Positions 12,059 through 22,710 of a DNA stretch of 64,000 nt are shown one piece after another. Source of the stretch: Thalassia testudinum (Eukaryota > Streptophyta > Magnoliopsida > Alismatales > Hydrocharitaceae). The notes under the pieces are model-generated. The model was not told the origin of the DNA and did not search any database. It saw only the letters and a list, made by a program, of their open reading frames with translations. Position numbers and translations under genes: made by a program. Where the stretch lies: NCBI GenBank assembly GCA_037157565.1, contig JAZHRO010000036.1, forward strand, positions 138,748,501-138,812,500, in the 5' to 3' direction. The number at the start of each line of letters is the position of its first letter. Position 1 is the first letter of the stretch.

Positions 12059-13237
12059 ATGGCATCATTTTCAAGGCACTCCGAAGGACAGTCTTCTACC
12101 TATCCTCCCTATTTTGATGGGACGGACTATGGGTATTGGAAGAGGAGGATTCAAGTCTTTCTCAAAGCAATGGATGAGGAGGATTGGACCCTCATTCGAG
12201 AGAAGTACTCAGATCCGGAGCCACAAGGAGTAGCATGGACAACGGATCAGAAGAAAAGGATCGTGAGCAACGTAAAGGCGATGAATGCACTTTATTTTGC
12301 GTTGTCAAGGGAAGAGTTCAACCGAATTTCGACATGCGAATCCACATATGAAATTTGGAACACTCTCGAGATCACCTACGAAGGTACAAACAAGGTAAAG
12401 GAAACTCGTATCTCAATTCTAACTGAAAACTACGAGTGTTTCAGGATGACCAAAGGAGAAACGATCAAAGACATGTACACAAGATTTTGGGAAATAGTTA
12501 ACCCCCTAAAGAACCTTGGAGTGAAGTTCACGAAAGAGCAGCTTGTAAAGAAGATCTTAAAATCTCTTACAAGTGATTGGTCTCCAAAGACCACAGCCAT
12601 CCAAGAGGCAAAGGACCTCTCCACTCTCCCCTTGGATAATCTAGTTGGTAGCCTTATGGCTTACGAAGTCCAAATAGATAACATGAAGAGGAACGAGGAG
12701 GAGAAGATGTCTAGCAAAAGGAAGAATATTGCCTTTAGAGCAATCAAAGAGGACTCAGACTCAACAACATCAGAATCCGAAGATGAGGAGATGGAAATGC
12801 TTACTAGGAAATTCCATAAATTCCTCAAGAAACAAGGTAAACAAGTAAATAAAATTTCTTCTAATATTATTTGTTATGAGTGTAAGAAGAAGGGCCACTT
12901 GCAAAAGGATTGCCCCTTAAACAAGGAGGACAATAGCAAAGAAACAAAGGAGCTCAAGAAGAAGAAGAAGAAAGAATTTAAAGCGATATGGGATGATAGC
13001 GACTCCGACATGGACACCAACTCTAGCGAATCAGATGACGACGAGGTCTCACATCTTTGCTTGGTAGCAACTACGAAAAACACGGATAATGAGGTAAAGC
13101 CCGATTTCTCTTTTGAAGAATTATTAGAAGCATATGAAGAACTATATCATAAAGCTAGGTCATTTAAAAAGGAAAATAAGGTTTTAAAAAATAATTATCA
13201 AACATTAGAATTAGAAAAATCATGTTTAGAAATATAA
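12059..13237 (+). CDS. gag: Copia-type gag protein with a zinc knuckle (element C)
   Basis: This 392-residue frame starts at the ATG at 12059. The frame is open upstream to a TTG at 12029, but the ATG is the better start. Residues about 20-210 match the plant copia gag (UBN2-type) domain, with the YPPYFDGTDYGYWKRRIQVFL entry region, the ALYFALSREEFNRI region and the WEIVNPLKNLG region. A CCHC zinc knuckle (C-x2-C-x4-H-x4-C) lies at residues 272-285. It is flanked by acidic Ser/Asp/Glu stretches and a run of lysines. The last 50 residues are charged and look like a coiled coil. The protein should form the virus-like particle and bind element RNA. It is the only clearly intact transposon frame in the window, which suggests recent activity or selection on gag alone. 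It is not fused to a protease. Confidence 0.9.
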   Translation: MASFSRHSEGQSSTYPPYFDGTDYGYWKRRIQVFLKAMDEEDWTLIREKYSDPEPQGVAWTTDQKKRIVSNVKAMNALYFALSREEFNRISTCESTYEIWNTLEITYEGTNKVKETRISILTENYECFRMTKGETIKDMYTRFWEIVNPLKNLGVKFTKEQLVKKILKSLTSDWSPKTTAIQEAKDLSTLPLDNLVGSLMAYEVQIDNMKRNEEEKMSSKRKNIAFRAIKEDSDSTTSESEDEEMEMLTRKFHKFLKKQGKQVNKISSNIICYECKKKGHLQKDCPLNKEDNSKETKELKKKKKKEFKAIWDDSDSDMDTNSSESDDDEVSHLCLVATTKNTDNEVKPDFSFEELLEAYEELYHKARSFKKENKVLKNNYQTLELEKSCLEI

Positions 13238-13706
13238 TTTAAAATGTCAAAAAAAAACTAATAATCAGTTGCATGCAAAGATATTAGAACTAGAGGATAT
13301 TTAAGAGCATTTTGAAGGGACTTTGAATAATCTTTAAACAACAACTAGGCTAAACATTGAATTTTGTAATTCACTAAAATCAAAATTTCAAAGTAAAAAG
13401 AATATACAAAATAAATCACATGCACCTAGGCATGCATGGATGTATCAAAAGGCTAAAAATCCCAAGAATTATGGATCTAACACTAAAAAGGTCTATAAAT
13501 CTCAAGATTTGAAAGGTGTTAACTCTAAAAGTCCCAGAAGAAAATAGGTACCTAGAAAAGATATTTGTTTTGCAGGAGTAGATCAAAATAATCAATGGGT
13601 ATTCAAGGCACATAAAGGAACACTTCAACCTTTCTATAAGTTGAATGAAGACCAAGAATATTGGACGAGAGATGCTTGGTATCCACAAGCTCCATTTTAC
13701 TATTGA
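13238..13706 (+). pseudogene. Decayed downstream gag/linker frame of element C
   Basis: From about 13311 a frame shifted by one base from gag runs to the TGA at 13704-13706, with stops near 13335 and at 13545. It is Lys- and Asn-rich, has Trp, Tyr and Pro near its end, and resembles the tail that follows gag in SIRE-type elements. No catalytic motif is present. Confidence 0.45.
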
Positions 13707-13908
13707 TAAATTTTATGATATGATATTTCTTCATTTTTTTTGTGATTGACAGAAAGGGGGAGAAAAATAAAGGGTAAATAGTAATATTTTTAGGGGTAAC
13801 TTATATTGAGGGGGAGGATTAAACATGAAAGTTTTTCCTTCATATAACATTGTTAATTTTTATTTTTTTTCTTATAATTATCTATTTGCAAGATAGTTTT
13901 GTCAACAC

Positions 13909-13922
13909 CAAAAAGGGGGAGA
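13909..13922 (+). promoter_or_regulatory. Polypurine tract of element C
   Basis: AAAAAGGGGGAGAT directly precedes the 3' LTR start at 13924 and is typical of SIRE/Maximus elements. Confidence 0.85.
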
Positions 13923-14530
13923 TTGTTGAAACATTGTTCCACATCTTATTTTGGTGTTAACAAAATTATTATGGATTAATGTTTACCATTAAGTGTTTTT
14001 CAGATTTAGGTGAAGAAGCAAGGCAAACATGAAATGATGGAGGCATGATGGTGAGAAGAAAAATATCATGTCATGGAGGAGGCAACATGACAAGGAAGAG
14101 TCAAGGAGGAGAAGATCTTCTTGTTGGTGCTAGAGCACCACGATCATTTGTTTTGATGATAACAAAGCACGTGTTATTTAACATTTGCAATTTGAGTCCT
14201 AGATTTCAGGTCAATTGCAAATGTGGACGTGTTTAGATGGAGTTCGAGCTCGCATCCAGGATGGATTGGAGGAGCTTGGTGGAAAACAGAGGAGGTTCGC
14301 GTGGAGCGAAAGATTGAAGATGGAAGGAAATGAAGAATAGGATAGATTTCCTTCTTTTGTACTTGTTGTATTTTTCGTTTCTTTTGTTGCTCTTTATTTC
14401 CTTAGATATTTCATGTTAAAGAGCCTCAAAGAACCCTAACAGTAGTCCTAGGAACACCGGCACAACCCTAGGATACTTAGGTTTTCTGTAGAATACTTAG
14501 AAAACCAATATAAGGTTCAAACAGCACTTC

Positions 14531-15039
14531 CAGACGTCTAATTCCCAAATCAGATGTCTGATAAAGTATTTTAAGACGTCTGACTGTTGTTTCAGACGTC
14601 TGATAACTGTTAGGCTGGACATAGTTAGTTCTGTCTGATGAAATCAGACGTCTGATGACTTTGCTAGACGTCCAATTAGTGGACCGTTGGCTGGCTTCGC
14701 AAACACTCCAGATATGACCGTTAGAGCCTTATCAGACGTCCATAGGACTTTCCAGACGTCTGATAAATGACCGTTTTGCCTCGGCTGACCCAAAATCTCT
14801 TCTCAGAGATTTTCTAGCCGTTGCAACGTTTGGAAATCAATTCCCACAGTAAAAGTAGGTTTCCAAACGTCCAGACATAGTGTCAGACGTCCTATATGTC
14901 GTCTGATGGACTTACGTAAAAACCCTGTTTAGATCTGATCGAAGTTAGGGAGAGACCCGCCCAAAATCAGACGTCTGACCTTTGAATCAGACGTCTTAAA
15001 GTGAACTTCCAGACGTCTGATGCTAGAATTAGACGTCTG
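14531..15039 (+). repeat. Array of the palindrome CAGACGTCTG in solo LTR A1
   Basis: Perfect copies lie at 14593, 14645, 14753, 14968 and 15010. At least eight near copies lie among them, for example 14531, 14551, 14573, 14665, 14733, 14884, 14988 and 15030. The array ends 111 bp before the TATA box. Confidence 0.88.
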
Positions 15040-15150
15040 ATAAGCCTGTCAGAACAATGATTGTTCCTGATTTTGGACTGATTCACTTGGGCTTTGTACC
15101 CAACAGCTATGGAAGCTTTTCTAAGCCTTCCAAAGCCTTCCTAAGGCCTC

Positions 15151-15158
15151 TATAAATA
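15151..15158 (+). promoter_or_regulatory. TATA box of solo LTR A1
   Basis: TATAAATA lies inside the inverted repeat CCTCTAT-AA-ATAGAGG. The same arrangement is kept in A2 at 39560-39567. Confidence 0.65.
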
Positions 15159-16912
15159 GAGGGGAGCCTTTACACCAATACATAACAAGAGAAACACAAA
15201 ACATACACAAGATATACACTTAGAGAGACCAAGATTCACAAGAAACAATTTGTATTACACTTTCCACTCTCTTGTGTCCTAGCTAGCTCTTGCTCTCCAA
15301 GCTCAAGCACCATTCTCTTGAGAGCATCAAGCTGTTGCGCACCCGCTCTCCTGCCGTATTTCACGAGAGCGAAGTTGCGCTCATCGTCGATGCACTCCTT
15401 GCAAAGGGGAGTTTCCTAAATCCTATAGAAGCTTAGGTTTATTACTTTGTTGGCTCTATAGGTTTGTTGTTTATTTTACCTTTGTCTTTTGGTTGGGTAT
15501 TCGCTTTGCGAATTCCCGTCTCCTTCGTGGGACAAAATCCTTCTCGTGGAGAGAAGGGGTTGAGGAACGCTACCCTCGTACTTGTAGCGTGGTTGTACTG
15601 AGGTTGAATCACCCTCGTTTTAAAGTGATTCGGTTAGTGGATTTGATCAACTAGGTTGATCGGAAAATCCTAACTCGAGAGGGTTAGGTGGTGATTTTCA
15701 CCCGTTTTGGGTTTCCACCTAAAAACATTTGTGTACTTGTGCGATTGATTTTTTGTGAGATTGCTTTATATTTTATTTCCATTACGTCACCCCTCCTCAT
15801 AGGGAAGAAATTACACTTCTTATACCTTTAGTTTCTCTAGTTTAGATTTTATATTTATAGATTGTATATGCCTCTTAACAAAGAATCATAATTTAGATCG
15901 TAAAATCAAATAGAAATAAATTCGGATTTATGTTGCGAACATTTTCAAAGAACGTAATTGAGTAAATCACTTAAAAAAGGTACTTGTTAACCCACAAGTA
16001 TCAGTACTAAAGTTTAGTACTGGTACATGTGAGTTACAGGTTTGGGTTTTTTCAAAGAAACAAACCTGTACCCCCGAGTACCGATACTCATGATCAGTAC
16101 CGATACTGGAGGTAATGAGTACCGGTACTAATGATCAGTACCGATACAAGTGGATTACAGATTTGTGTTAAGAGTTTGAAACCCAAATCTGGAAGCAACG
16201 AGTACTGGTACCCATACTTTAGTATCAGTACTAGGTAGCCATTGGCTCAAAACTGAACGACTAGAAAATTAATTTTGGCTATATGAACGTTGAGATTTAA
16301 ACTCCAACGTCTAGTAGATGACCCACTAAGGTCCTAACTCTATAAATAAACCCTTGGACCCTTAGTTTGCACATAAGAAATAGAGAAGAAAAATTCTAGA
16401 GCTATATTTCAAATTTACACCATATTTTCAAGAGAGAAAGAAGAAGCTTGCCATTCACTTTCTCTACATTCTTACAAGCTCAACGATGTATTTTTCTCAC
16501 GCATGTACGAAGCGATTCACGTCAATCCTATGCTCTCAAATTGTTATTCATTTTAATTATTGTTGGGAGGCATAAGAATTCTTGTTGTAAGAATTCTCTT
16601 TCTTACACCAGTTCTTATTTGTATTTTGAGTTTGTTGCTCGTTGGGTTGTAACAAATCCATTATTGTACTTGGGTTAAGGTAATTCGTTAATTGGCTCGA
16701 TTTAGTAAATTGATTCCCTCGGGGTTGAGGAGATCGGGTTAAAAACCCTAAGCTGGGAGGCTTAGGTAGTGGAGTATCTAAGTGAGTGGGGAACCACTAT
16801 ACATCTTCTGCCAATTTCTGTGATTGTATTTTGTGCAAATCTTTTTTGTATTACTAACATTTTGTTTAAGTATTTGTGCGCGTAGCTATATTCCATATTT
16901 TAGATCCTATCA

Positions 16913-17200
16913 ATAAGCAATGCCCACTCCTTTGTTCTTTACTTTTAAACTGCTTTCGTTTTGTCTGCTATACTTAGCTTTTACTGACGTACACCTTAGA
17001 CTCAGTGATTAAGTTTAGTGCAATGGCTAATATTGGAGGTTGCACTTGATGCATTTTCTTTTACTTATACTCATGCTCTTTGTTAGTCGTTCTAGTTAGT
17101 ATTTTACTCATTTATTTATTAATCTTTTATGAGTTTCTTGTTGGCTATTGATGTTTTATGATTATCTGTTTGGTGACTACTATCCTGATAGCATTGAAAA
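16913..17200 (+). repeat. Family D LTR fragment, right of element C
   Basis: It continues the fragment at 8845-10747. 17050-17200 follows the last part of D2 (about 58790-58940), with matching TATTGATGTTTTATGA and TAACTAC/TGACTAC blocks. The right boundary is blurred by LTR E. Confidence 0.5.
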
Positions 17201-17479
17201 ATCATGCAAAGAAATCAATTTTAGGGTTTCAAGAAAAAGAAACCCGCATCATCATTCTTTGCAAAAAATACGACTATTAGATAAAATTTATAACAAGACT
17301 CGATGAATATCGAGTCAAACATGATGAGGCAAACATTTGATTTTTACAGAAACCACATTAGATTTATTTCTTTTTAGTATTTTAAGGCTTTGTAATTTTT
17401 TTTGTGATTTTATATTAGCAAGATAACAGGAGGAATATTATCTAAGCTAATCTACTTGCAAATAATTAAAGAAAGAAGC

Positions 17480-17504
17480 CACAGAGAGCGAGAGAGAGAG
17501 AGAG
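17480..17504. repeat. (GA)n microsatellite
   Basis: A short GA-rich run centred on about nine GA units, inside LTR E. Confidence 0.75.
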
Positions 17505-18691
17505 AATAGACGAATATATAAGCTCACAAATGTTTGTGACAAAATCTACTAAGTGTAGGAAAATAAATCTACACTATTAAAGTGGAAAAAGAAGATAGAG
17601 AGAATATTCCCCCTCAATGGCTGCTTGAGGGACAACTTGCTGAAATGATTCCCGAATGAAGGTAGTGAGTAGCTGGATGAAGGAGAACAGAGCCGGAGGA
17701 GGAAGACGAGAGGTATGGCGACACTGCGGCATGATCCACTTCCTAGAATGGAGATAAGGGACAGCCGACGGGAGCTCCTCGAACGGGGGGTGAGAAGGTG
17801 AAAAAAATTATTTTTGTTTCTAGTGGAGCATCCCAAGAGCTTGGGAACACTAGAAGTGAGCTTAGAATAAGTTCTTGAGCTATAGGGAGGTGAGAAATGG
17901 AGTAGGAAGGGATGAAGAGGAAGGAGGGAGTGTAGGCTATTTATAATGGTGGAAGGAGGGCCAAAATGGGCCATATGCACACATGGCAATGCACATCTAG
18001 TGCCACCACACACAAGAGACACGCAGCGTAGGCAACGATCGTGCACACGCACGGCCATAGCGTGTGTGCATGCCTTTGCACAGCTACGTAGTGCACTGGC
18101 GAGCGGGGGAAACGTTCATGGCCATCAGATGTGCATCTAAGGGTCCACGATCGCACGCATCGCTGGCTGAGACCACATGTATAATCGCGTGTGTCCACTC
18201 CGCTCCATCCACACTTCCACGTGGCACATCTACTTCCACATGATCTCAATCAAGTAGTGTCTATCACGCTTAGTGCGTGCTAAGGGTGTGAGTGATGCTC
18301 ATGCGTCGACATGGCGCTATCTTGAGCATCCACGGATGATCCAAGGGTCGCAATTGAAATTGGCGCACTCACTCCCACGCCTCTCTATGGGATTCGAACG
18401 CACATTGTGCCTCTAAGAGAGAGGAGTCGCAACCGCTATGCTAAGGTGTAGAGCACACAATCAAGGCCTTCCATGTGAGATCGAACGACAATAATCGTTT
18501 AGCCGATGAGAGCTTATGATAAGAAGGCGCTCAAAGGGCTGATCTGGTTTGTTGGATTGCGATTCAACGGTCGTCCTCTTGTGATGGCATGGCATGCGAT
18601 CAGCTGTTGATTGAGATCCAACGACTAACGTTATTCGTGCAGGTGCCCTTTAAAGGTGTGGAGAGGTAGGTGCAGGCAACAGTGAGCGGCT

Positions 18692-18717
18692 ATGATGGCA
18701 CCACGTGATGCCATCAT
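18692..18717. promoter_or_regulatory. Palindromic G-box in LTR E
   Basis: A near-perfect 26-bp palindrome centred on CACGTG (18702-18707), with ATGATGGCA arms. The same palindrome lies in both LTRs of element 2. CACGTG is the standard bZIP/bHLH G-box of plants. Confidence 0.6.
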
Positions 18718-19050
18718 GGTCGTCCATCTTCTATCGTTCGTAGTGGATGCTATAGAGCTCCGATCAAGGTGATTTTTGCGTCGATGGACTACGATCGTCA
18801 CTCTAAGTCCATCCATACGATCGATTTTTATCTGAAGCTCGTAGAAATGTCACCCTGTCCCTTGGCCATAAAAATAAGTGAATTAATATACAATTTATAG
18901 AATTTAATCTAAATGAAATATTATGGATGTTATACATAATTTACAATGCTAAATGCATCTATGAGCCTAGAAATATGCATAAATAGGTATTTTATGTTAA
19001 ATAAATGTGTCTACATCATATCGTACATTTGATTTGATAACTTGTAATCA

Positions 19051-21120
19051 ATGACTCGGATCCTACCGAATTTAGTCAATTGATGGGACCCCAAGTCATC
19101 ACAGACTTGGGCAACCTCCGCAGAGCATTTATGAATCGATATTAGCACAAGGCTGTAATGCGTGAAATGGAGAACCACCAGAGTGCCCTTTCTACATGTG
19201 TGGTATGTTGAGTCTGGTATAAAAGGTCTAATTCAAGACTTTGTCCACTAGGCTTGTTTGAGATGTCTATATGCTGTCTTTAGGTGAAGGTTCAAGTCTA
19301 AAAAATACTTTCACCTGCTGCATGATAATCAACTAATCATTTTATTTATTTGAACTTTTTTCTATGCATTGATGTTTATTATTTTCATTTGAATTAGTGG
19401 AGGATTACTACATAAATATTGTATATATATATTTTAAATTAAAATTATATTTTTAATTGCAATTCCCTGATATCTAATATCTTTAATTCTCCAATTACAT
19501 TTTAATGGGATTCTATCTTTATATATATGTGTGTGTGTCTCATGGGAGAATGTTACGACACTTTTCATATTCCCCCTTCAGAAATTTTAGAGATTCCATT
19601 GAGAATTTTGATTCGTAGGTCTAAGAGTGGATGAGAGGAAGTTGTTGACACAATCGCTTCTGTGGTGCTGTATCTTCGAGGAGGAGACACTAACAACCTC
19701 ATGCATGGAGGCAATTCTTCTTTGAGAAATGGGAGTACTCTTGCCTTGCGAAATGAGATTTTGTTTGCTTATTTATAAGACCTCGTTTGAGAAGGGATCG
19801 AGGTCGACTTCAAACACTTCCCATCATCTTATTATCGTACAACATCGTCCAAGATCGATCAAGGCCAAAGCACTCCACACTAGCAATAGAACTCAACCTA
19901 TATATACTTCTTTTAGAAGGTGATGAGTACCCTTAAGCGAGTGAGGTGGGGAGAAGCAGAGTTTGATTTCTTCGAGGACTACACTCTTCCTGGCTTTTTT
20001 GGGGGTTGATTCAGGACTGCCTTTAATTGTTTGCCACCGATCTATTTTATGTTATGATTTTGTTGATTAAAATAATTTTTGTGACATATTTTACACTGTT
20101 TCCGAATTACAAGATGTTTCAAATTGGTCGGGGCAGGGATGTAGATGGTGGTGTGGAGGGAATGAAAAGAGGAACAAAGGCCCCTCCCTCGGAATTGAAA
20201 GGACAATTGCTTGTGACCATGCAAACAACGTAATCACGTAATTCTCTTGTTAATTCCACTTTTTATCCATTCCTCTATTTACTCTACTAATTAGTTAATT
20301 TAACTAACAAGAAGCAACTGCAAGGGACGAGTTCAGAATAATCACGATATCAATTAGATTTTACCTTGATGTGAGGTGGAGAGGGGCATAATAAAACTTA
20401 CACGCTGATCACCTACTTTCATATTTCTACATGGTCTTTTCTTTTGACTCTAAGGATTAATTTATCTGGGATGTTAATATCTTAAAAGGAGAGTTAATTT
20501 TTATTTACTTGACTACTTAATCATCTATTTGTTAACCTGGGTGTATTTACCTTAACATAGGTTTGTCTAACATAAATTTTAACTAGTGTTAGTTAAACCT
20601 AGGGTTACTTACTTTAATATGGGTTTATTTAACATCAATTTTAACTGGTGTTAGCTAAATTCATGTTAAAATCATACATCACTCGCATCTCTGACATCCT
20701 TCATGTTTTATATACCTAATATCACTACAAAGTAAATATTACAAAAGTTAATACTACAACTTAATATCAATTTAAATAAATACAAACTATTATTAACACT
20801 ATTATATAATAATTATAGATTAATTGATACTAATTTCATATTTCTTAACATCACTTTAATAACTAGTACTAAATTAATCTGAACATCTACGTGATTTGTT
20901 TTTTTTTTTTCAACCTTCTGCACATGCAAGACTAGCTCCATCGTATTTATTATAAGCAACGAGAAATGCACGCATTAATTATTCATCTTACAGACAACAT
21001 CTGCTGATTATTATACACGCATTCCATCGCTCAGATAGACAGGAGAGATGAACTCTTGAAAACAAAGGACGTGATCGCTACCTTTCGTTAGATATATAAC
21101 TAAGGATCCTCGATGGATCC
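19051..21120. other. AT-rich region without a recognised gene or transposon
   Basis: I find no coding frame beyond short open stretches (19729-19923 and 20027-20233, neither with recognisable content) and no LTR edges. Repeats seen are a (TG)n/TA-rich run near 19521-19540 and a tandem pair at 20527-20665. The part next to the lectin gene should hold its 3' UTR. Confidence 0.4.
20527..20665. repeat. Tandem duplication, unit about 65 bp
   Basis: Two imperfect units share the order TTA-CTTTAA/CTTAAC-ATAGG/ATGGG-TTT-TAACAT-AATTTTAACT-GTGTTAG. The first lies at about 20535-20600 and the second at about 20601-20665. Confidence 0.55.
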
Positions 21121-22569
21121 TCAGGCAAACTGGACCTTGACGAAGCCGGTAGAGTTGTAGTGCATGGCGTCGCTATCGTGATCCCTCATGGTGAGCACCT
21201 GAGTCACCGCGTAACACCTCCCATCGGCAGGATCATTCCCGTATTGGAAGAAGGCGCCCCTGCAAGAGCAATCCCTCAGGCACGCCCACGCGCATGCATC
21301 CATCCCCTTCACACCCTCCACCACCAACGTGTCGTCCACGTAACCGAAGTACGATATGTCCTCAAGCCTCAGCATCTTGCTAAGAAAGTACTGGGACCCC
21401 CACCCTCGCCGGCTGCAAGGCGGCGAGATGGGTACCACCGCCTCACACCCGAGGTCCGGCCGCCTGTCGTGGATCGGCAGGAAGTAGTTGGTCATCCTGT
21501 TGTTGGCGTCCCTGGGGCAGCTGCACTGCCCCGCCGAGCAGATCCCGTAGCTCCCGCAAGCCGTCGGGAACCCGCAGTCCCCCACGGAATAGAACTGGAT
21601 GACGTCGGCCACCGCCTTCCACCCGCCCCCGCCGATCCTCCACTGGTACACCCTCAGGTGCCCGTCGAGCTCAAGCCTCATGTACTGCGCGGACGGCGCT
21701 GGTGGGAGCGTAGTCACGGAGCTCGGGTGATTGGAGGAGCGCTTGAAGAAGCTCAGGCTCCCGTTCTGGAACAGCAGGTAGTTGCCGGTGCTCCCGCTCG
21801 GGGAGGAGGAGGAGACTCCGTTCTGGAAGTAGAGCTGAGGTGGCTCCGTCCTCACGGCGGCGCGGAAACCCGAGGAGGTTACGGTGAGAGCGTAGAGGCC
21901 CTTGCTCCAGTTGTAGCCGGAGACGTTTGCGAAGAGGGTCTGCCCGTCGACGAGCGTCTGCCCGGGGAGGAGCGTGTCGGTCGGCCAGTCGAACGACTGC
22001 CACGTGGTTGCACCCTTCCGGTCGACCAGCACGAGGTTCCCGGTTTCCGTGATGCTCATGGAGATGACAGATTTGCCGGTGGTATTGGTTGACCAGACAA
22101 GGGTCCCGTTGGCGTCCATGAGGAGGAGGTTGCCGTCGGAGGCGAACCTGAGGACGGCGTTCTCCCCGACGGGCCTGTTGCGGTTGGCGGACCAGACGAC
22201 TTGCGGGATGGCGGTGTTGACGTTGGTGATGAGGGCGCCGCTGTTGGTGTAGACGATGAAGACGGCGAAGAGGTAGTCGGTGCAGGAGGGGGATGCGGTA
22301 CTGCCTGCGGATCTCGTCGGGGCGGAGCGGCAGTAGAAGCCGCAGGCGAAGGAGGGGCCGTACTTGGCTTGCGGGCTGCGGAGGAGGAGGGACTTGATGG
22401 TGGTGCCGTCTGGGTATTGGATGGTGTGGGGGAGCTCCGGTGAGTTGGTCCATGAGGTGGAGGGTTTGGCCGTCGGGTAGTCGAAGCTCTGCTTCGCGTG
22501 TAGGTGGTGCAGCTGCAGCATTGCTGCTACCACGAACAGCAGCAGCACGAAGCCGTTCCTCGTGTCCAT
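21121..22569 (-). CDS. Secreted G-type (bulb) lectin-domain glycoprotein, EP1/SD2-like, without kinase
   Basis: An intronless 482-residue protein. I place the start at the ATG at 22569, in a strong CCGCCATGG context and followed by a signal peptide (residues 1-25). The frame is open upstream to 22842, but that stretch encodes a YIYIYI run from a TA microsatellite. Residues about 55-205 are the bulb-type lectin domain, with VVWSANRNRPV at 124-134 and WQSFDWPTDTLLPGQ at 190-204. Residues about 325-375 form a Cys-rich S-locus/EGF-like segment. Residues about 385-480 form a PAN/apple-type module (Cys at 426, 430, 434, 436 and 452). Six N-glycosylation sequons are visible, among them 154, 162, 215, 220, 269 and 472. 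There is no membrane segment or kinase, so it is probably an apoplastic protein, like the carrot EP1 group, rather than a receptor. The gene is much more GC-rich than its flanks. Its exact role is not known to me. Confidence 0.88.
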   Translation of the reverse strand: MDTRNGFVLLLFVVAAMLQLHHLHAKQSFDYPTAKPSTSWTNSPELPHTIQYPDGTTIKSLLLRSPQAKYGPSFACGFYCRSAPTRSAGSTASPSCTDYLFAVFIVYTNSGALITNVNTAIPQVVWSANRNRPVGENAVLRFASDGNLLLMDANGTLVWSTNTTGKSVISMSITETGNLVLVDRKGATTWQSFDWPTDTLLPGQTLVDGQTLFANVSGYNWSKGLYALTVTSSGFRAAVRTEPPQLYFQNGVSSSSPSGSTGNYLLFQNGSLSFFKRSSNHPSSVTTLPPAPSAQYMRLELDGHLRVYQWRIGGGGWKAVADVIQFYSVGDCGFPTACGSYGICSAGQCSCPRDANNRMTNYFLPIHDRRPDLGCEAVVPISPPCSRRGWGSQYFLSKMLRLEDISYFGYVDDTLVVEGVKGMDACAWACLRDCSCRGAFFQYGNDPADGRCYAVTQVLTMRDHDSDAMHYNSTGFVKVQFA

Positions 22570-22710
22570 GGCGGTGGATGGATGGAGGAAAACCAACAAT
22601 AAAAGACACAGATAGCTAGATAGATGGATGGATTGATGAGAAAACGAGGAAAGGTTTGTCGGGGATGTGATTGTCGCGTTCCTGTTGTTTGTCATGAATG
22701 TGCGTGGGTC

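Larger units (their letters stand above)
14122..15815 (+). mobile_element. A1: solo LTR of SIRE-like family A, inserted in the 3' LTR of element C
   Basis: 1694 bp with TGTTGG...TTACA ends, flanked by the target duplication CTTCT (14117-14121 and 15816-15820). The first bases form a hairpin (GGTGCT-AG-AGCACC). There is no internal domain, primer site or polypurine tract, so it is a solo LTR left by LTR-LTR recombination. Its start and overall plan resemble the LTR of element C, and A2 (35716-40145) is a second copy. Confidence 0.88.
10748..16912 (+). mobile_element. Element C: complete gag-only (TR-GAG type) copia LTR retrotransposon
   Basis: Both ends are intact: TGTTGG... and ...CCTATCA, flanked by the target duplication ATAAG (10743-10747 and 16913-16917). 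The parts are a 5' LTR (10748-12010), a Met-tRNA primer site (12013-12024), an open gag frame (12059-13237), a decayed gag-like tail to 13706, a polypurine tract AAAAAGGGGGAGA, and a 3' LTR (13924-16912) split by solo LTR A1. There is no protease, integrase or reverse transcriptase, and no room for one. The GTGGTATCAGAGC primer context, the AAGGGGGAGATTG polypurine tract and the gag layout are typical of the SIRE/Maximus lineage. This matches the class called terminal-repeat retrotransposons with a GAG domain. Mobility would need pol supplied by a related autonomous element. Confidence 0.92.
13924..16912 (+). repeat. 3' LTR of element C, interrupted by solo LTR A1
   Basis: 13924-14121 and 15821-16912 together match the 5' LTR, including TATAAATA at 16341-16348. 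Its palindrome array (about 16010-16231) is decayed: only the copy at 16119-16128 is perfect, and most others carry CG-to-CA or CG-to-TG changes. Confidence 0.9.
17230..19050 (-). repeat. LTR E: diverged Athila-type LTR, boundaries approximate
   Basis: It shares the order of blocks seen in the element 2 LTRs: an AAATACG...TTTATAA...ACTCGATGA block near 17265-17320, a GA-rich block, a palindrome around CACGTG at 18692-18717, a GATTTTTGCGTCGATGGACT block at about 18770, and an edge ending near TTGTAATCA. No matching second LTR or clear target duplication was found, so it may be a solo LTR. The minus-strand frames at 17549-18249 lie in this LTR and are not supported as a gene. Confidence 0.5.

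Noticed and set aside
14531..15039. CRISPR-like regularly repeated palindrome
   Set aside because: Plant nuclear DNA, units of 10 bp with irregular spacers inside an LTR; no CRISPR array structure or cas genes.
17549..18249. Two overlapping minus-strand frames of 169 and 102 codons, the first with Cys/His-rich parts
   Set aside because: They lie inside LTR E, have no domain, and overlap each other in different frames; composition is that of shifted GC-rich LTR sequence.
21160..22443. Plus-strand frame of 310 codons and other frames antisense to the lectin gene
   Set aside because: Shadows of the GC-rich lectin coding sequence; no domain is seen.
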